From Deltaproteobacteria bacterium Ga0077539 (lineage in GTDB: Bacteria > Myxococcota_A > Polyangia > Polyangiales > Ga0077539): a stretch of DNA of 64,000 bases. This document shows positions 34,064 through 43,370 of the stretch, one piece after another. The stretch's first letter is position 1. Each line of letters opens with the position of its first letter. Made by a program: the position numbers and the translations under genes. The notes beneath the pieces are model-generated. The model ran no database searches. It saw only the letters and a program-made list of their open reading frames with translations, and was not told the DNA's origin. The stretch is from NCBI GenBank assembly GCA_001465015.1, contig LNEO01000246.1, positions 62,001-126,000 of the forward strand, written 5' to 3'.

Positions 34064-35428
34064 ATGATTTCGGCACACAAATTCTTGCTGCCTCTCGCTG
34101 GGTGCCTGGCGCTGATGCCCGCGTGCGGCGACGGTGTGGGTCGCGACGGCGGTCGCGACAGCAACGCGAGTGACGGCAACGTCGTGGACAGCGGCGCCTC
34201 GCCAGACACCGGAGGCACGGAGGACAGCGGCGTCGCTGCGGACAGCGGACAGGCTGGAAGCGACGCTGGCGGGTCGTTCAGGCTCGAGGTCGTCAACGGG
34301 TTTGGCTCGGGCGTCTACGCTGCGGGCTCGACGGTGCACGTGTGGTCGGCAGCGTCGACGACCAACGAGGTCGCGCTCCCGTGGAGCGGGGATTCATCGC
34401 TGCTCGCCGAGCCCAACGAGTGGCACAGCAGCTTCGTGATGCCCGCGCGCAACGTCACGATGACAGCCAACCGGCAATCCCAGCCCGTCACGCTGACGGT
34501 CGAGACGTTCAACGGCAGCACGAGCAGGCCGAAGACGGTGCGCTATCACTTTCCGAGGGCGATGCGCGGCGTGGTGCTGTTCAGTCACGGCACCGGCGGC
34601 TCGAGCACCTATATTCAAAGCGCCGAGGCGTTTGCGCTCGCGCTCGCGCTCGTTCAGCGAGGCTACGGCGTCGTGGGAACCGAGGCCGAAGAAGCGGTCG
34701 CCGGAGACCTCAACGGCGATGGAAAGCAGCGATGGTTTTCGGGCCCCGCCTTCCGCGCGGACAACGTCGACCTTCGAAACATGCAGCTCCTCTTCGCGAG
34801 CTTCGAGATGCGCGGCCTCATTCCAGCGGGCACGCCGAAGTTCGCCCTCGGCATGTCCAACGGCGGCGCGTTCAGCCACTACCTCGGAACGGTGGGCTCG
34901 AGCCCGGTGGCGGGCGACTTTCCGCAGCTGCGCTTTCGAGCCATCGTGGGCTATTGCGCAGACGCGTCCGGCTCGCAGTCGGCCTCCATGACGATGACCC
35001 CGTCCGCGTGGTTCATGTGCGGAGCCGAGGACAACCCCGATGTCTCCAACACCGAGGCGCGAGCCAACTCGCTGATGCTCATGCGCCGTAGCATCCCGAC
35101 GGACTACATCGAACACCCTCCCTCGCCGCTCTACGACGAGCGCTTCACGCGCATCGAGGGAATCTCCGTCGAGACCTCGAGGGCGATGGTCGCCGAGCTG
35201 CGGGCCGCGGGGTTCGTCGACGCTTCGGGCTTCGTCAACCGAGACGGCGACTCGATCGGGCAGTTCATCGTCGACAACCCGACGCGATTTCCGACCATCG
35301 TCCGCCAGAGGGACTCGCTCGGCTCGATCCGCTCGCAGGTCAAAGTCGTGCGCGCTGAACACTCCATGTACGCGGACTACGCGCAGCGAAACATCGCGTT
35401 CTTCGATCGCTTCAACCCCGCTCGATGA
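34064..35428 (+). CDS. Alpha/beta hydrolase lipoprotein with InlB-like repeat domain
   Basis: 454 aa from the ATG at 34064, preceded by AGGAGA. Lipobox ALMPAC (Cys21). Asp/Ser/Gly-rich linker to about residue 68, then a 65-residue domain (FRLEVVNGFGSGVYAAGSTV ... SSFVMPARNVTMTA) typical of divergent InlB B-repeat modules. The rest is an alpha/beta hydrolase: HGTGGSS oxyanion region, GVVGTEAEEA, nucleophile elbow GMSNGG, an acid near WFMCGAEDNPD and a His in RAEHSMYADY. It resembles the poly-hydroxybutyrate depolymerase/feruloyl esterase-like group. Probably secreted and surface-anchored; substrate unknown. Confidence 0.8.
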   Translation: MISAHKFLLPLAGCLALMPACGDGVGRDGGRDSNASDGNVVDSGASPDTGGTEDSGVAADSGQAGSDAGGSFRLEVVNGFGSGVYAAGSTVHVWSAASTTNEVALPWSGDSSLLAEPNEWHSSFVMPARNVTMTANRQSQPVTLTVETFNGSTSRPKTVRYHFPRAMRGVVLFSHGTGGSSTYIQSAEAFALALALVQRGYGVVGTEAEEAVAGDLNGDGKQRWFSGPAFRADNVDLRNMQLLFASFEMRGLIPAGTPKFALGMSNGGAFSHYLGTVGSSPVAGDFPQLRFRAIVGYCADASGSQSASMTMTPSAWFMCGAEDNPDVSNTEARANSLMLMRRSIPTDYIEHPPSPLYDERFTRIEGISVETSRAMVAELRAAGFVDASGFVNRDGDSIGQFIVDNPTRFPTIVRQRDSLGSIRSQVKVVRAEHSMYADYAQRNIAFFDRFNPAR

Positions 35429-35492
35429 GGCGCGTCCGCGGTCGCCCTCGCGCAGGACGCCGACGAAGACCGCGCCGTCGCAGAGGACCGCT

Positions 35493-36293
35493 TCACGTCG
35501 CGCCGAACGCCTCGATGTCGTACTCGACGTCGACGATGTTGCCGTGAAAGTACTCGAGATCACCGTCTGGCAAACGCCAGCTCGCGCGCATGTGCGACGG
35601 GACGAGCACCCCGCCCATCTCGACGTACTGCGAGCACTCGGCGATCCAGCGGCGTCGAGTGTATTGGCCTTTTCCTTCGCTGATGTAACGGTCTTCGGTG
35701 ACGAAGCGCGAACACAAGCCGCGCTCGTCGAAGTGAAAGACACCGCGAACGGACGTGTCCCCGAAGGTCAGCGTGGCGGCTGCAGAGCGGGCGTCGATCG
35801 CCTCCCACTCGATGTACTCCTGCACCGCGACGCTCGGCACGAGCAGCGCCTCCGCGAGAAACGTCACCAACGACGAGGTGTCCATCTCGCGGCCTCGCTC
35901 GTCACCGGCGGCGAAGGACGCCAGCGCCAGACGCATGCTCCCGTGGCCGTCGTGCGTCTCGTCGAGGCCCTCGAACGGAACCACTCCGAGCAGCTTCGCG
36001 CGCATGTACGCGAAGCGCGCCGGCGCGGCGACGGAGTTGAACTGGTGGCACTCGAGCTTCATCCACTGCGCGCTCGGCGAGCGCCTGAACGCGACGTCGT
36101 CCCAGCGAATCCTGGCGTTGTACGGCTTGGCCTTGCCGACCCACCGCGCCTGGTGGAGAAAATTCTCGATCGGGTCGGGCAGCGACACGAGCTCTTCGGC
36201 GCTGAACACCGACGGCACGCCGGGCGGGTGCTTCGCGATCTCCGCGGCGACCTCTGCGAAAAACAGCTTTTGCTGCGCGTGTGTGTCGAACAT
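35493..36293 (-). CDS. DUF6544-like conserved protein
   Basis: 266 aa, no signal peptide. The order of blocks LPDPIENFLHQARWVGKAKP, ARIRWDDVAFRRSPSAQWMKLECHQFNSVAAPARFAYMRAKLLGV, LATFLAEALLVPSV-like and EYIEWEAIDARSAAATLTFGDTSVRGVFHFDERG matches the conserved family of unknown function often annotated DUF6544. No enzymatic motif is evident. The ATG at 36293 starts at MFDTHAQQKLFFAEVAA; upstream in-frame sequence is not coding-like. Confidence 0.72.
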   Translation of the reverse strand: MFDTHAQQKLFFAEVAAEIAKHPPGVPSVFSAEELVSLPDPIENFLHQARWVGKAKPYNARIRWDDVAFRRSPSAQWMKLECHQFNSVAAPARFAYMRAKLLGVVPFEGLDETHDGHGSMRLALASFAAGDERGREMDTSSLVTFLAEALLVPSVAVQEYIEWEAIDARSAAATLTFGDTSVRGVFHFDERGLCSRFVTEDRYISEGKGQYTRRRWIAECSQYVEMGGVLVPSHMRASWRLPDGDLEYFHGNIVDVEYDIEAFGAT

Positions 36294-36441
36294 TCGGTGT
36301 GGACGCTCTTCTGTCTGCGACTCGGACGAGCGCAGAGTAGCGCACACGCCGGGTGTTCTGCGCCATGCGACAGAGCGCGAATCTCGCGACAGCGCGGGAC
36401 TCTTTGGGACGGGATCCTCGCCGCTTGCTCCCTACGGCGCC

Positions 36442-37029
36442 TCACGCCCCGTCAGCGAGCAGACCGACGATCACCGAGCGCGACGGACCAAGCGTGTCCA
36501 CGTAGAAGCCGAGCGAGCTCGCGCGCACCAACGGCTCGAAGGGGTTGGGATGCTGAGCGAACGACAGCCCCACGACCGAAGGATGCACGGGGATCGCGTA
36601 GCGGTCGTTGTCTTTGGAGGTGCGCCCCTGACGCGCAGCGAGGTCGTAGATCCCCATGTGTCCGACGTCCTGCTGGACCCAGTATCGATGCCCCAATGGC
36701 GAAGGCTTCGACGGGCCGCCGCGCATCGCTTGCCTCGGGGCATCGATCACGCCGCGCGCGAACAGAACCTCCCACGCCTCGCGAGGATCTCGGATGTTGC
36801 TGTGCGACCGCCCCTCGGTTCCATAGCGAAACCAGGGCCCGCCCGGGAGCGCCACCTGCGGTCCTTCGCCAGGGAGACAGCGCGCCTTGGATCCCTCGGG
36901 CAAGAGCGCGAGCGCGGCTCGCTCGAACGCCGCTCGTGGCGGAGGAGTCGCGAGCCGAAGCGCGTCGAGACCATAGAGTTCGTCATCCCGCACGCGCTGC
37001 GCCATGAAGTCCGAGCGGGATTCAACCAT
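36442..37029 (-). CDS. Hypothetical protein
   Basis: 195 aa from the ATG at 37029; a second ATG at 37005 is equally possible. The sequence has a coherent globular look (LGHRYWVQQDVGHMGIYDLAARQG, RYAIPVHPSVVGLSFAQHPNPFEPLVRASSLGFYVDTLGPS) without signal peptide or membrane segment. I do not recognise a family. It starts 51 nt after the stop of the MopE/formylglycine-enzyme-like gene, on the same strand. Confidence 0.6.
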   Translation of the reverse strand: MVESRSDFMAQRVRDDELYGLDALRLATPPPRAAFERAALALLPEGSKARCLPGEGPQVALPGGPWFRYGTEGRSHSNIRDPREAWEVLFARGVIDAPRQAMRGGPSKPSPLGHRYWVQQDVGHMGIYDLAARQGRTSKDNDRYAIPVHPSVVGLSFAQHPNPFEPLVRASSLGFYVDTLGPSRSVIVGLLADGA

Positions 37030-37080
37030 ACCGAGGACGATGGACGTGCGGCAACGCTCCGCGAAATCCTCGGCTGTGGT

Positions 37081-38583
37081 TCAGGGCGCGGTGTCCGAGC
37101 AGCAGCGAAAGCCCAGCGTCGACTGAGCCGTGTCGCTGCGCGCTCGAGACAGGTCGGTCTGGCACGTGAGTCCGCGCTCGGGGCTCTCGATCGAGCCTCC
37201 GCGAATCACGTAGATCGGCGGAACGGACATGTCTCGCGCGTCGTTCGTCCACTCCTTCACGTTGCCCGACAGGTCCATGATCCCGTCGCTCGTACGGCAC
37301 ATCGCCAGCGCGCCGGTCGCCGCGACGCGATGGTCCACCATCCCGCCAGGAATCGCGTCGCGATCGCCTCCGTTGCAGGTGGCGCCGTTGTACATCGCCC
37401 CGTACGGATACACGTTGGCCGCGGCGCCTTCGCACGCGGCCTGCCACTCGGCGCCGGTGCACAGGCGCATCCCTGCGGCGGCGCAGGCGGCCGCGGCCGC
37501 GGGATAGCCCACTGTTGTCCACGGCAGAACACCCGCGCGCGAGCACGAGCGCGCCGAGGAGTCGCCGTCGCTCGTCGCGGTCGCGTTGGGGCGAGACGCT
37601 TCGTAGCGATAGATCCAGAAGTTGAGCGCGCCGCGACGGATGTTGACCATGTCCTCGCGAACCCGCGCGGGGTCCATTCGATCCGCGTTGTCGATGGTCC
37701 CGTCGCAGTTGTCGTCGACGCCGTTGCACGTCTCTGCCATGGGGGCGCCAGCGACTGGCTCGACGCCGCCCGTCAGATCGCAGCGTGTTCGGCTCGCGTC
37801 CATGGGATCGCAGCGGATCGTTCCTTCGTCGCGGCACGCGCCGCGGAGCTCGTTGCTGCACGTACGGCCGACGTTGGCGAACGAGTCGTCCGCGACGCCG
37901 TCGCAGTCGCCGTCGGCGCCGTCGCAGCGAGTCTCCTCGGCGACGATCCCGTTGGGAACGTTGCGATCGAACTCGACTCCTGCGGGATAGTCGCAATACC
38001 AGGTCGTGTTGGACATGCGCGTGGCGCACACGGGACGGACCATCGCGCAGATCGTTCCTGCGGTGGTGCGGCAGAGGTCGGTCGGCGGATCCCTGAGGTT
38101 CTCGACTTCGTCGATGCGACCGTCGCAGTTGTCATCGATGCCGTTGCACTCCTCTCGCATCAGCGCAGGAAAGACCGGGCAACGGTACTCGCACCCCGGC
38201 ATCATCGGGTCGCGATCGAGGAAGCCTTCCTGACAGCGCGTCAGCGCGCACATCCCCGCGCGGCACTCGAGCTCGGCGTTGGGCTGGGCGCAGCGAGTTC
38301 CGCACGCACCACAATTCAAAATATCCGTCTGGAGGTCGAAGCCCTCGTCCACCCGGCCGTCGCAGTTGTCGTCGATGCCGTTGCAGAGCTCTTCAGCGTC
38401 CGAGGGAACGCAGCTCGGCCGATCAGCGTTGCTCGCGTCGGTCGAGCCCGCGTCAGAGCCTCCATCCATCGTGGAAGCGTCCACGACGCCCCCCTCGGTG
38501 CACTCGATGCAGTACGGCGTCCATCCGCAGGCGGACACAGCGGCAGAGAGCGCGATCGCGACGATTGCCCACCGCGCGTTCAT
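37081..38583 (-). CDS. MopE-repeat lipoprotein with formylglycine-generating-enzyme (SUMF1) domain
   Basis: 500 aa. Lipoprotein signal ends LSAAVSAC (Cys19). Then four MopE-type repeats of the form CNGIDDNCDGxxDE (one degenerate, CDGADGDCDG) with Cys-rich spacers. From about residue 320 a SUMF1/FGE-sulfatase-type domain follows: YRYEASRPNATA, GMRLCTGAEWQAACEG, YPYG, LSGNVKEWT, VIRGGSIES and GFRCCSD. The fold is used by formylglycine enzymes and sulfoxide synthases, but in such surface proteins it is often non-catalytic. The ATG overlaps the stop of the large upstream gene (ATGA); the two form an operon. Confidence 0.83.
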   Translation of the reverse strand: MNARWAIVAIALSAAVSACGWTPYCIECTEGGVVDASTMDGGSDAGSTDASNADRPSCVPSDAEELCNGIDDNCDGRVDEGFDLQTDILNCGACGTRCAQPNAELECRAGMCALTRCQEGFLDRDPMMPGCEYRCPVFPALMREECNGIDDNCDGRIDEVENLRDPPTDLCRTTAGTICAMVRPVCATRMSNTTWYCDYPAGVEFDRNVPNGIVAEETRCDGADGDCDGVADDSFANVGRTCSNELRGACRDEGTIRCDPMDASRTRCDLTGGVEPVAGAPMAETCNGVDDNCDGTIDNADRMDPARVREDMVNIRRGALNFWIYRYEASRPNATATSDGDSSARSCSRAGVLPWTTVGYPAAAAACAAAGMRLCTGAEWQAACEGAAANVYPYGAMYNGATCNGGDRDAIPGGMVDHRVAATGALAMCRTSDGIMDLSGNVKEWTNDARDMSVPPIYVIRGGSIESPERGLTCQTDLSRARSDTAQSTLGFRCCSDTAP

Positions 38584-41500
38584 CCCTCGAACCTCCTGCG
38601 AACGACCGCGACCGCCGCAGCGATGGCGAGGATGCTCATCACCCAGGGGTTGGGTCCGCGCGCGTGGCCGGGCGTCGGTCCGACGACGCACCTCGGCTCG
38701 TAGCCGCCGCCGGCGATCACTCGGTCGAAGCGAGGACGCTCGGCGCCTCCGTTGATGAAGCACTGCGCGTTTCCGTCGGCGCCGATGCGGCAAATGCGGC
38801 CCGCTTCGCAGCGCGTGGTCGCGCACGGATCGACGATGCAACCTCGCTGCGGCGTGCACACGTTGCCGACGGGACAACGGACCGAGGGCCCGCACGCCGG
38901 CTCTCGGCACGCGCCGTCCACGCACTGCTGCGAGCCAGGGCACGTCGTGCTGGCGCACGGATCGGGGACGCACATACCTCGAGCGTCGCAGCGCTCTCCC
39001 TGGCGACACACGCGGTCGTCGCAGTTGTTGCGGCACGTTCCGCTGAAGCAGCTCTGGCCCGACGGACAGGTCACCGAGGCGCAAGGATCCGCGATGCACT
39101 GGCTGTTGACGCAGAGCTGCCCCACGGCGCAGCCGAGCGCGTTGCAGTCGAGGCACGCGCCTCGTCGGCACTGTTGCCCTGCTGGGCACATCACGCCTTC
39201 GCACGCGTCGACGCAGCGACCACCCACGCAGCGCTGATTGTCGTTGCACGCCGCGCACGGCGACGGAACGCAGTACGCCGCCGTCGCGCCCATCGGCTGC
39301 ACGCAGTCCTGCCCGAGCGGACAGGGAAACTCGAGGGTGGGATCGCACACGCGTCGGCACGACCCTTCGATGCAACGCGACGTCCCTGGGCAGACCGCCA
39401 TGTTGTCGTTCATGCCGTCGCAGTCATCGTCGAGGCCGTTGCAGAGCTCGGGTCTCGGTCCGACGGCGCCCACGCACTCGAGCCGTCCGCGTACGCAGCG
39501 CTGCATGCCCGGTCGACACGCGCCGCGGGACTCGCCGCAGGCCGATCCCGCTGCGGGATCGGTCTCGTCGATCGCGCCGTTGCAGTTGTCGTCCATCCCG
39601 TTGCACACCTCGGGTCCGCGCGGAACGCAGGCCATCCCGCACATGAGCCCTTCGTCGATGCGCCCGTTGCAGTTGTCGTCCATCCCGTTGCACACCTCGG
39701 TGCCGGGCATCGCGCCAGGACGAGTGATCCGACACTCGGTTCCGGCGCCGTCCATTCGGCACTGGATCGTCCCGGTTCCGCGGCACGCTCCGATGCGTCC
39801 GTCGTCGCACGCGTCGTTGAGGCCGGTGAACCCCTCGTCGATGAGCCCGTTGCAGTTGTCATCGACGCCGTTGCACCGCTCGCTGCGGATCGAGCCCGAG
39901 ATCACCGACGTCAGCGCCGGGACGAGCTGATCGGGTCGCGTGACGACCGTCGCGCGAGGCCTCGCTCCGCCCGAGCCAGCGGCGGAGATCGCGTCGACGC
40001 TCGCGAGCTCGGGTCCGAGGTCGCTCACCGCGATCACGTACACCTGGACTCCAAATGTGTCGTGCAAGCGCCGCGCAGCCGCGACCGGATCGCCGCCGCA
40101 CGACTCGGCGCCGTCGGTCACCAGGATGACGCTGTAGCCCCTGCACATCGTCGCCGGGTCGGTCGCTCGAATCGGAACGATGTAGTCCTCGATCGCTTGC
40201 AGAGAACCCGCGAGCGGCGTCCCGCCGGAGCCGCGGATCTCGCAGTCCCCTCCCCCGCGATGGTTGCACACGTTTCCGACCGTGGCGTCGGCGACGAAGT
40301 TGGTCTCGCGTCCGTCGAGCCACCGAACGATGTCTCGCGTGTCCATGCCGAACCCCGCGAGGATGTCGGCGCCGCGTCGGGCCGGGCCGCAGGTTCCCGC
40401 GTAGTTGATGCACTGCTCGGAGGGAGGCGTGGTATCGCTGCACGCGACGGGCTCGGTCCTCGCGGGCACGCCCGGGCGCGCCGCGACCGACAGCGTGCAC
40501 GCGCGGGTGCCAGTGTTGTCTCGAGGGTTATCGTAGCTGGCGATCAAGCCCTGGCATTCGATCCAGCTCGCCATCGAGCACGATCGGTTCGAGTCCTGAT
40601 CCTGGTGGTAGCGAGCGAGCGCAAAGTCGATCTCGGGATAGGCGCTGATGACTTCTCCGAGCGAGTTCTTCGCGAGAAACAGCCGAGAATCATTGGGGCG
40701 GGTGTCGTTGTTGGTGTCGATTCCGGGGTGGTTCGCCGAGCCGTCACCGAAGGTCGCGACGCCCTGAAGATCGAGCAACATCGACGCGCTCGTGTCGAGG
40801 ATCACCGCGACGCGGGGGCGCGCTCCGCCGGCAGCGCCGCGGCACGACGGGTCCGCGCCGACCATGGGCGAGCACGTCGTGGGAGCGCCAGTCGTGCATT
40901 GATTGATGGTGCGCGCGCACATCCCGAGGCCGCACGTCGTGGTGCCGAGGCCCTCGTCGACCATTCCGTCGAAGTCGTTGTCGAAGCCGTCGCACACCTC
41001 GCCGACGTAGGCCTCGCTGAGCTGCAGTTCTCCAGCGGATCCGCCGGCTTCGCCCTGGCAGATGGGACACACGCCTCCGAGCGCTCCCGAGACGTTGAAT
41101 ACTGCACACTGCGCGAGGTTGGCGACCGCGCGGCTCTGAATGTTGATGATCCCGCCCCCGCCCCCGCCTCCGCAGTCGTCGCAGAGGCCGCCTTGCTGCG
41201 CGCCGAGGCTCGCGCAGTACGGATTGGGCTGCGTGTCTCCGCCGCGGCCGCCGCCGGCGCTCAAGCGCGCGCTCGTGCCGACGGTGACCGCGTCGCTCAC
41301 GATGAAGATCGTCCCGCCGGCGCCGCCGCCGCCAGAATCGTTGCCGGCGCCGCAGCCGCGGCGACCGTCGGCGCTCACCGTTCCGTTGATGTTGATCGCG
41401 CCGGTGCTGCCGGCGGTGAGGCCGACCAGGACGATGCGACCACCGCCGGCGCCGCCGACGCCGGCTGCCGGCGTGGCTTCGAAGCCATCGCCGTCGCGAC

Positions 41501-42116
41501 AGCCCTTGTCACCGCCAGACGCGCCGAACTCGCGGGCATAGATCGAGTGTCGAAACGCTCGGCCCGCGACGGTCGGGAGCGCGTCGTTGTTTCGGCAGTC
41601 TGTGACCGACACGCAGGCGTTGTTCGCCGCGACGACTGAGCCGACGCAGTCCTCCTCGAAGTCCGCGGGGAAATTACAGCCCGCTGCGCCGCCGGTGCAG
41701 TCCTTCGTTCCGCGGCCACCGCCGCCGAAGTGCGCGCCGCCGCCACCGGAGTCGCGCACGGCGCACCCTCCCCGGCCGCCGGCGGCGGGCGCGGTCGTAG
41801 GGCCGACGCCATCGCGACAACGACCAGGCTGATAGCCGGCGCCGTCCGCCACGATCGACGAGGTGGCGTCGATGCTGATCGACTGAGCGATCAGCTCGAG
41901 GTTTCCAGTGTTGACGCGGTCGGTCCCGTTGAACGGGGGAACGACGATGGTCGCGCCGTTGGTCAACACGACGCGATCGAAGCGCTGCACGCCTCCGAGC
42001 GTCATCGTGCCGCCGTTCATGATGAGGTCGACTGCGCGCGCGTCAGCCGCGCCGAGCGCGACCGCAGCGAAGGTGCTCGCGAGACCGACGAGCCTGGCAA
42101 TTGGGTGTCGCTTCAC
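38580..42116 (-). CDS. Large secreted protein: Gly-rich region, von Willebrand A domain, MopE repeats, C-terminal sorting tail
   Basis: 1178 aa from a GTG. Signal peptide ends GAADARA. Residues about 30-370 are Gly-rich with many Cys, like other myxobacterial Gly-rich surface proteins. A MopE-type repeat (CDGFDNDFDGMVDEG) precedes a von Willebrand A domain with MIDAS DTSAS near 440 and ILVTDGAESCGG near 670. Four more MopE-type repeats (CNGMDDNCNG) and several EGF-like Cys clusters follow. The C-terminus is one hydrophobic segment and RRRFEG, the form of MYXO-CTERM-like sorting tails. Probably surface-bound and Ca-dependent. It precedes and overlaps the lipoprotein gene at 37081. Confidence 0.85.
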   Translation of the reverse strand: MKRHPIARLVGLASTFAAVALGAADARAVDLIMNGGTMTLGGVQRFDRVVLTNGATIVVPPFNGTDRVNTGNLELIAQSISIDATSSIVADGAGYQPGRCRDGVGPTTAPAAGGRGGCAVRDSGGGGAHFGGGGRGTKDCTGGAAGCNFPADFEEDCVGSVVAANNACVSVTDCRNNDALPTVAGRAFRHSIYAREFGASGGDKGCRDGDGFEATPAAGVGGAGGGRIVLVGLTAGSTGAININGTVSADGRRGCGAGNDSGGGGAGGTIFIVSDAVTVGTSARLSAGGGRGGDTQPNPYCASLGAQQGGLCDDCGGGGGGGIINIQSRAVANLAQCAVFNVSGALGGVCPICQGEAGGSAGELQLSEAYVGEVCDGFDNDFDGMVDEGLGTTTCGLGMCARTINQCTTGAPTTCSPMVGADPSCRGAAGGARPRVAVILDTSASMLLDLQGVATFGDGSANHPGIDTNNDTRPNDSRLFLAKNSLGEVISAYPEIDFALARYHQDQDSNRSCSMASWIECQGLIASYDNPRDNTGTRACTLSVAARPGVPARTEPVACSDTTPPSEQCINYAGTCGPARRGADILAGFGMDTRDIVRWLDGRETNFVADATVGNVCNHRGGGDCEIRGSGGTPLAGSLQAIEDYIVPIRATDPATMCRGYSVILVTDGAESCGGDPVAAARRLHDTFGVQVYVIAVSDLGPELASVDAISAAGSGGARPRATVVTRPDQLVPALTSVISGSIRSERCNGVDDNCNGLIDEGFTGLNDACDDGRIGACRGTGTIQCRMDGAGTECRITRPGAMPGTEVCNGMDDNCNGRIDEGLMCGMACVPRGPEVCNGMDDNCNGAIDETDPAAGSACGESRGACRPGMQRCVRGRLECVGAVGPRPELCNGLDDDCDGMNDNMAVCPGTSRCIEGSCRRVCDPTLEFPCPLGQDCVQPMGATAAYCVPSPCAACNDNQRCVGGRCVDACEGVMCPAGQQCRRGACLDCNALGCAVGQLCVNSQCIADPCASVTCPSGQSCFSGTCRNNCDDRVCRQGERCDARGMCVPDPCASTTCPGSQQCVDGACREPACGPSVRCPVGNVCTPQRGCIVDPCATTRCEAGRICRIGADGNAQCFINGGAERPRFDRVIAGGGYEPRCVVGPTPGHARGPNPWVMSILAIAAAVAVVRRRFEG

Positions 42117-42231
42117 GGTGTCTGTGCGAAAAGTGTCGCACGAAAGAGGCCGCGATCGAGGGCCATCATGAATTCATGGTCAGCAATCCTCCGTGGAGCT
42201 GCGCGCGGATTGTGCGGCGGGCGCTCGGACT

Positions 42232-42487
42232 CTATCTGCAGGCTTGCGCGGTGTATTCGAGATAGCGGCAGGCGTCAGGCGCATCCGCGCGCACCTCGCG
42301 CGTCCGAACGGCAGAGAACAGGAGCATCGGGTCCGCAGAGAGCACGGCCGGCGCGTCGCGCGCGGGTGGCGCCGCAAAACTCGTACGGAGATGCCTGCAA
42401 CGCTGTGCGCGTCGAGGCCCCGAGCGGGACCGCGACCGCCGCAGCGAGAAACAGCGCTGGCACGACAAGGGACCGACGAGACGACAT
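42232..42487 (-). pseudogene. Small exported protein, apparent frameshift
   Basis: From the ATG at 42487 a convincing signal peptide is read (SSRRSLVVPALFLAAAVAVPLGA), then about 40 residues of weak sequence to a stop at 42275. The neighbouring frame contains a coding-like stretch (DAPAVLSADPMLLFSAVRT, ADAPDACRYLEYTAQACR) ending at 42232. One frameshift near 42370 would join the two into an exported protein of about 85 aa. Either decay or a sequence error explains it. Confidence 0.4.
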
Positions 42488-42519
42488 CACAGCATGATTC
42501 GTCGCAGCCGCCCCGAGAC

Positions 42520-42705
42520 TTACGCGCGGCGATTCAGCGCGACGCCGCGGTCGCCGCGCTCGCGCGAGGCGCCGGTGGTTCGAAGGAGCGACGCGCCGAC
42601 GACGAACGACAGGACCGCGAGCGCGATGGGCATCGACGCGATTTCAGCCGCGCTGAACTGGATCGACCATCGAACGTGTTCATTGGAGGCGCGGGATCGC
42701 GTCAT
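42520..42705 (-). CDS. Possible small single-pass membrane protein
   Basis: 61 aa from the ATG at 42705. One hydrophobic segment (IALAVLSFVVGASLL) is flanked by charged residues. No clear ribosome site and no family. Lies in a gene-poor stretch between the large MopE gene and a decayed GST gene. Confidence 0.3.
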   Translation of the reverse strand: MTRSRASNEHVRWSIQFSAAEIASMPIALAVLSFVVGASLLRTTGASRERGDRGVALNRRA

Positions 42706-42848
42706 CCACGGTACACACTGAGCAGGGAACCGCATTTCGGTTCAAAAGTGCACATCCGCAGGAAAATCAGTCGCGGCGTCAACACCCAAGCGGCAACACG
42801 CTCGCCTCACGGCCAGAGGTCGAGCCCCAATCCGGATCCCTGCTGAGC

Positions 42849-43358
42849 ATGGCCTACGAGCTGTACTACTGGCCTTCGATTCAGGGCCGCGGCGAGTTCA
42901 TCCGCCTCGCGCTCGAAGACGCAGGCGCGCCGTATCGCGACGTCGCCCGAGAAGAGGGCATCGCGCCGAGGCTCGGGCTCGCGCCGGAGGACGAGGTCGG
43001 GCGACCCGTGGCGATGGCCATACAACTGACGATCGCGGACCTCGTCGCAGAGGTGCACGACACGCATCACCCCGTCGCATCGCACTTGTACTACGACGAT
43101 CAGCGCGTCGAGGCGAAGCGGCGCGTCGCGTCGCACTCGTACGTGGACCTCAGCGCGTGTCAGGTCGTCGAGGGGCTGGCGTACGCTTTTTCGAACGCGA
43201 TGGCGCGGGTCGAGCCTGCGATCCCGAGGCTTCGCGCGCTGTGCGAACGGGTTTGCGCGCGGGCCAATGTCAGCGCGTATCTCGCGTCACCGCGGCGTCG
43301 GGCGTTCTCCGAGCACGAGATCCTTCGGCGCTACCCCGAGCTCGACCCTGCGGGCTGA
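42849..43358 (+). pseudogene. Glutathione S-transferase with two in-frame internal deletions
   Basis: The open frame codes for 169 aa, but glutathione S-transferases of this group have about 220-240. The N-terminus is normal (MAYELYYWPSIQGRGEFIRLALEDAGAPYRDV is the thioredoxin-like start). At residue 37 the sequence jumps from REEG to IAPRLGLAPEDE, skipping about 45 residues that carry the rest of the thioredoxin fold and much of the glutathione site. At residue 94 it jumps from EAKRRVA to SHSYVDLSACQVVEGLAYAF, losing about 30 more. The C-terminal helices (AYLASPRRRAF, RRYPELD) are intact. Both deletions keep the frame. Likely a non-functional remnant. Confidence 0.7.
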
Positions 43359-43370
43359 ACGCGCAGCGGC

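Noticed and set aside
35755-38703. Plus-strand open frame of about 980 codons
   Set aside because: Antisense of three minus-strand genes with clear domains; composition is that of a shadow frame.
38565-41639. Plus-strand open frame of over 1000 codons
   Set aside because: It is the antisense of the large MopE/von Willebrand A gene; its residues are Arg/Ala/Val low complexity and no domain is seen. High GC produces such shadows.
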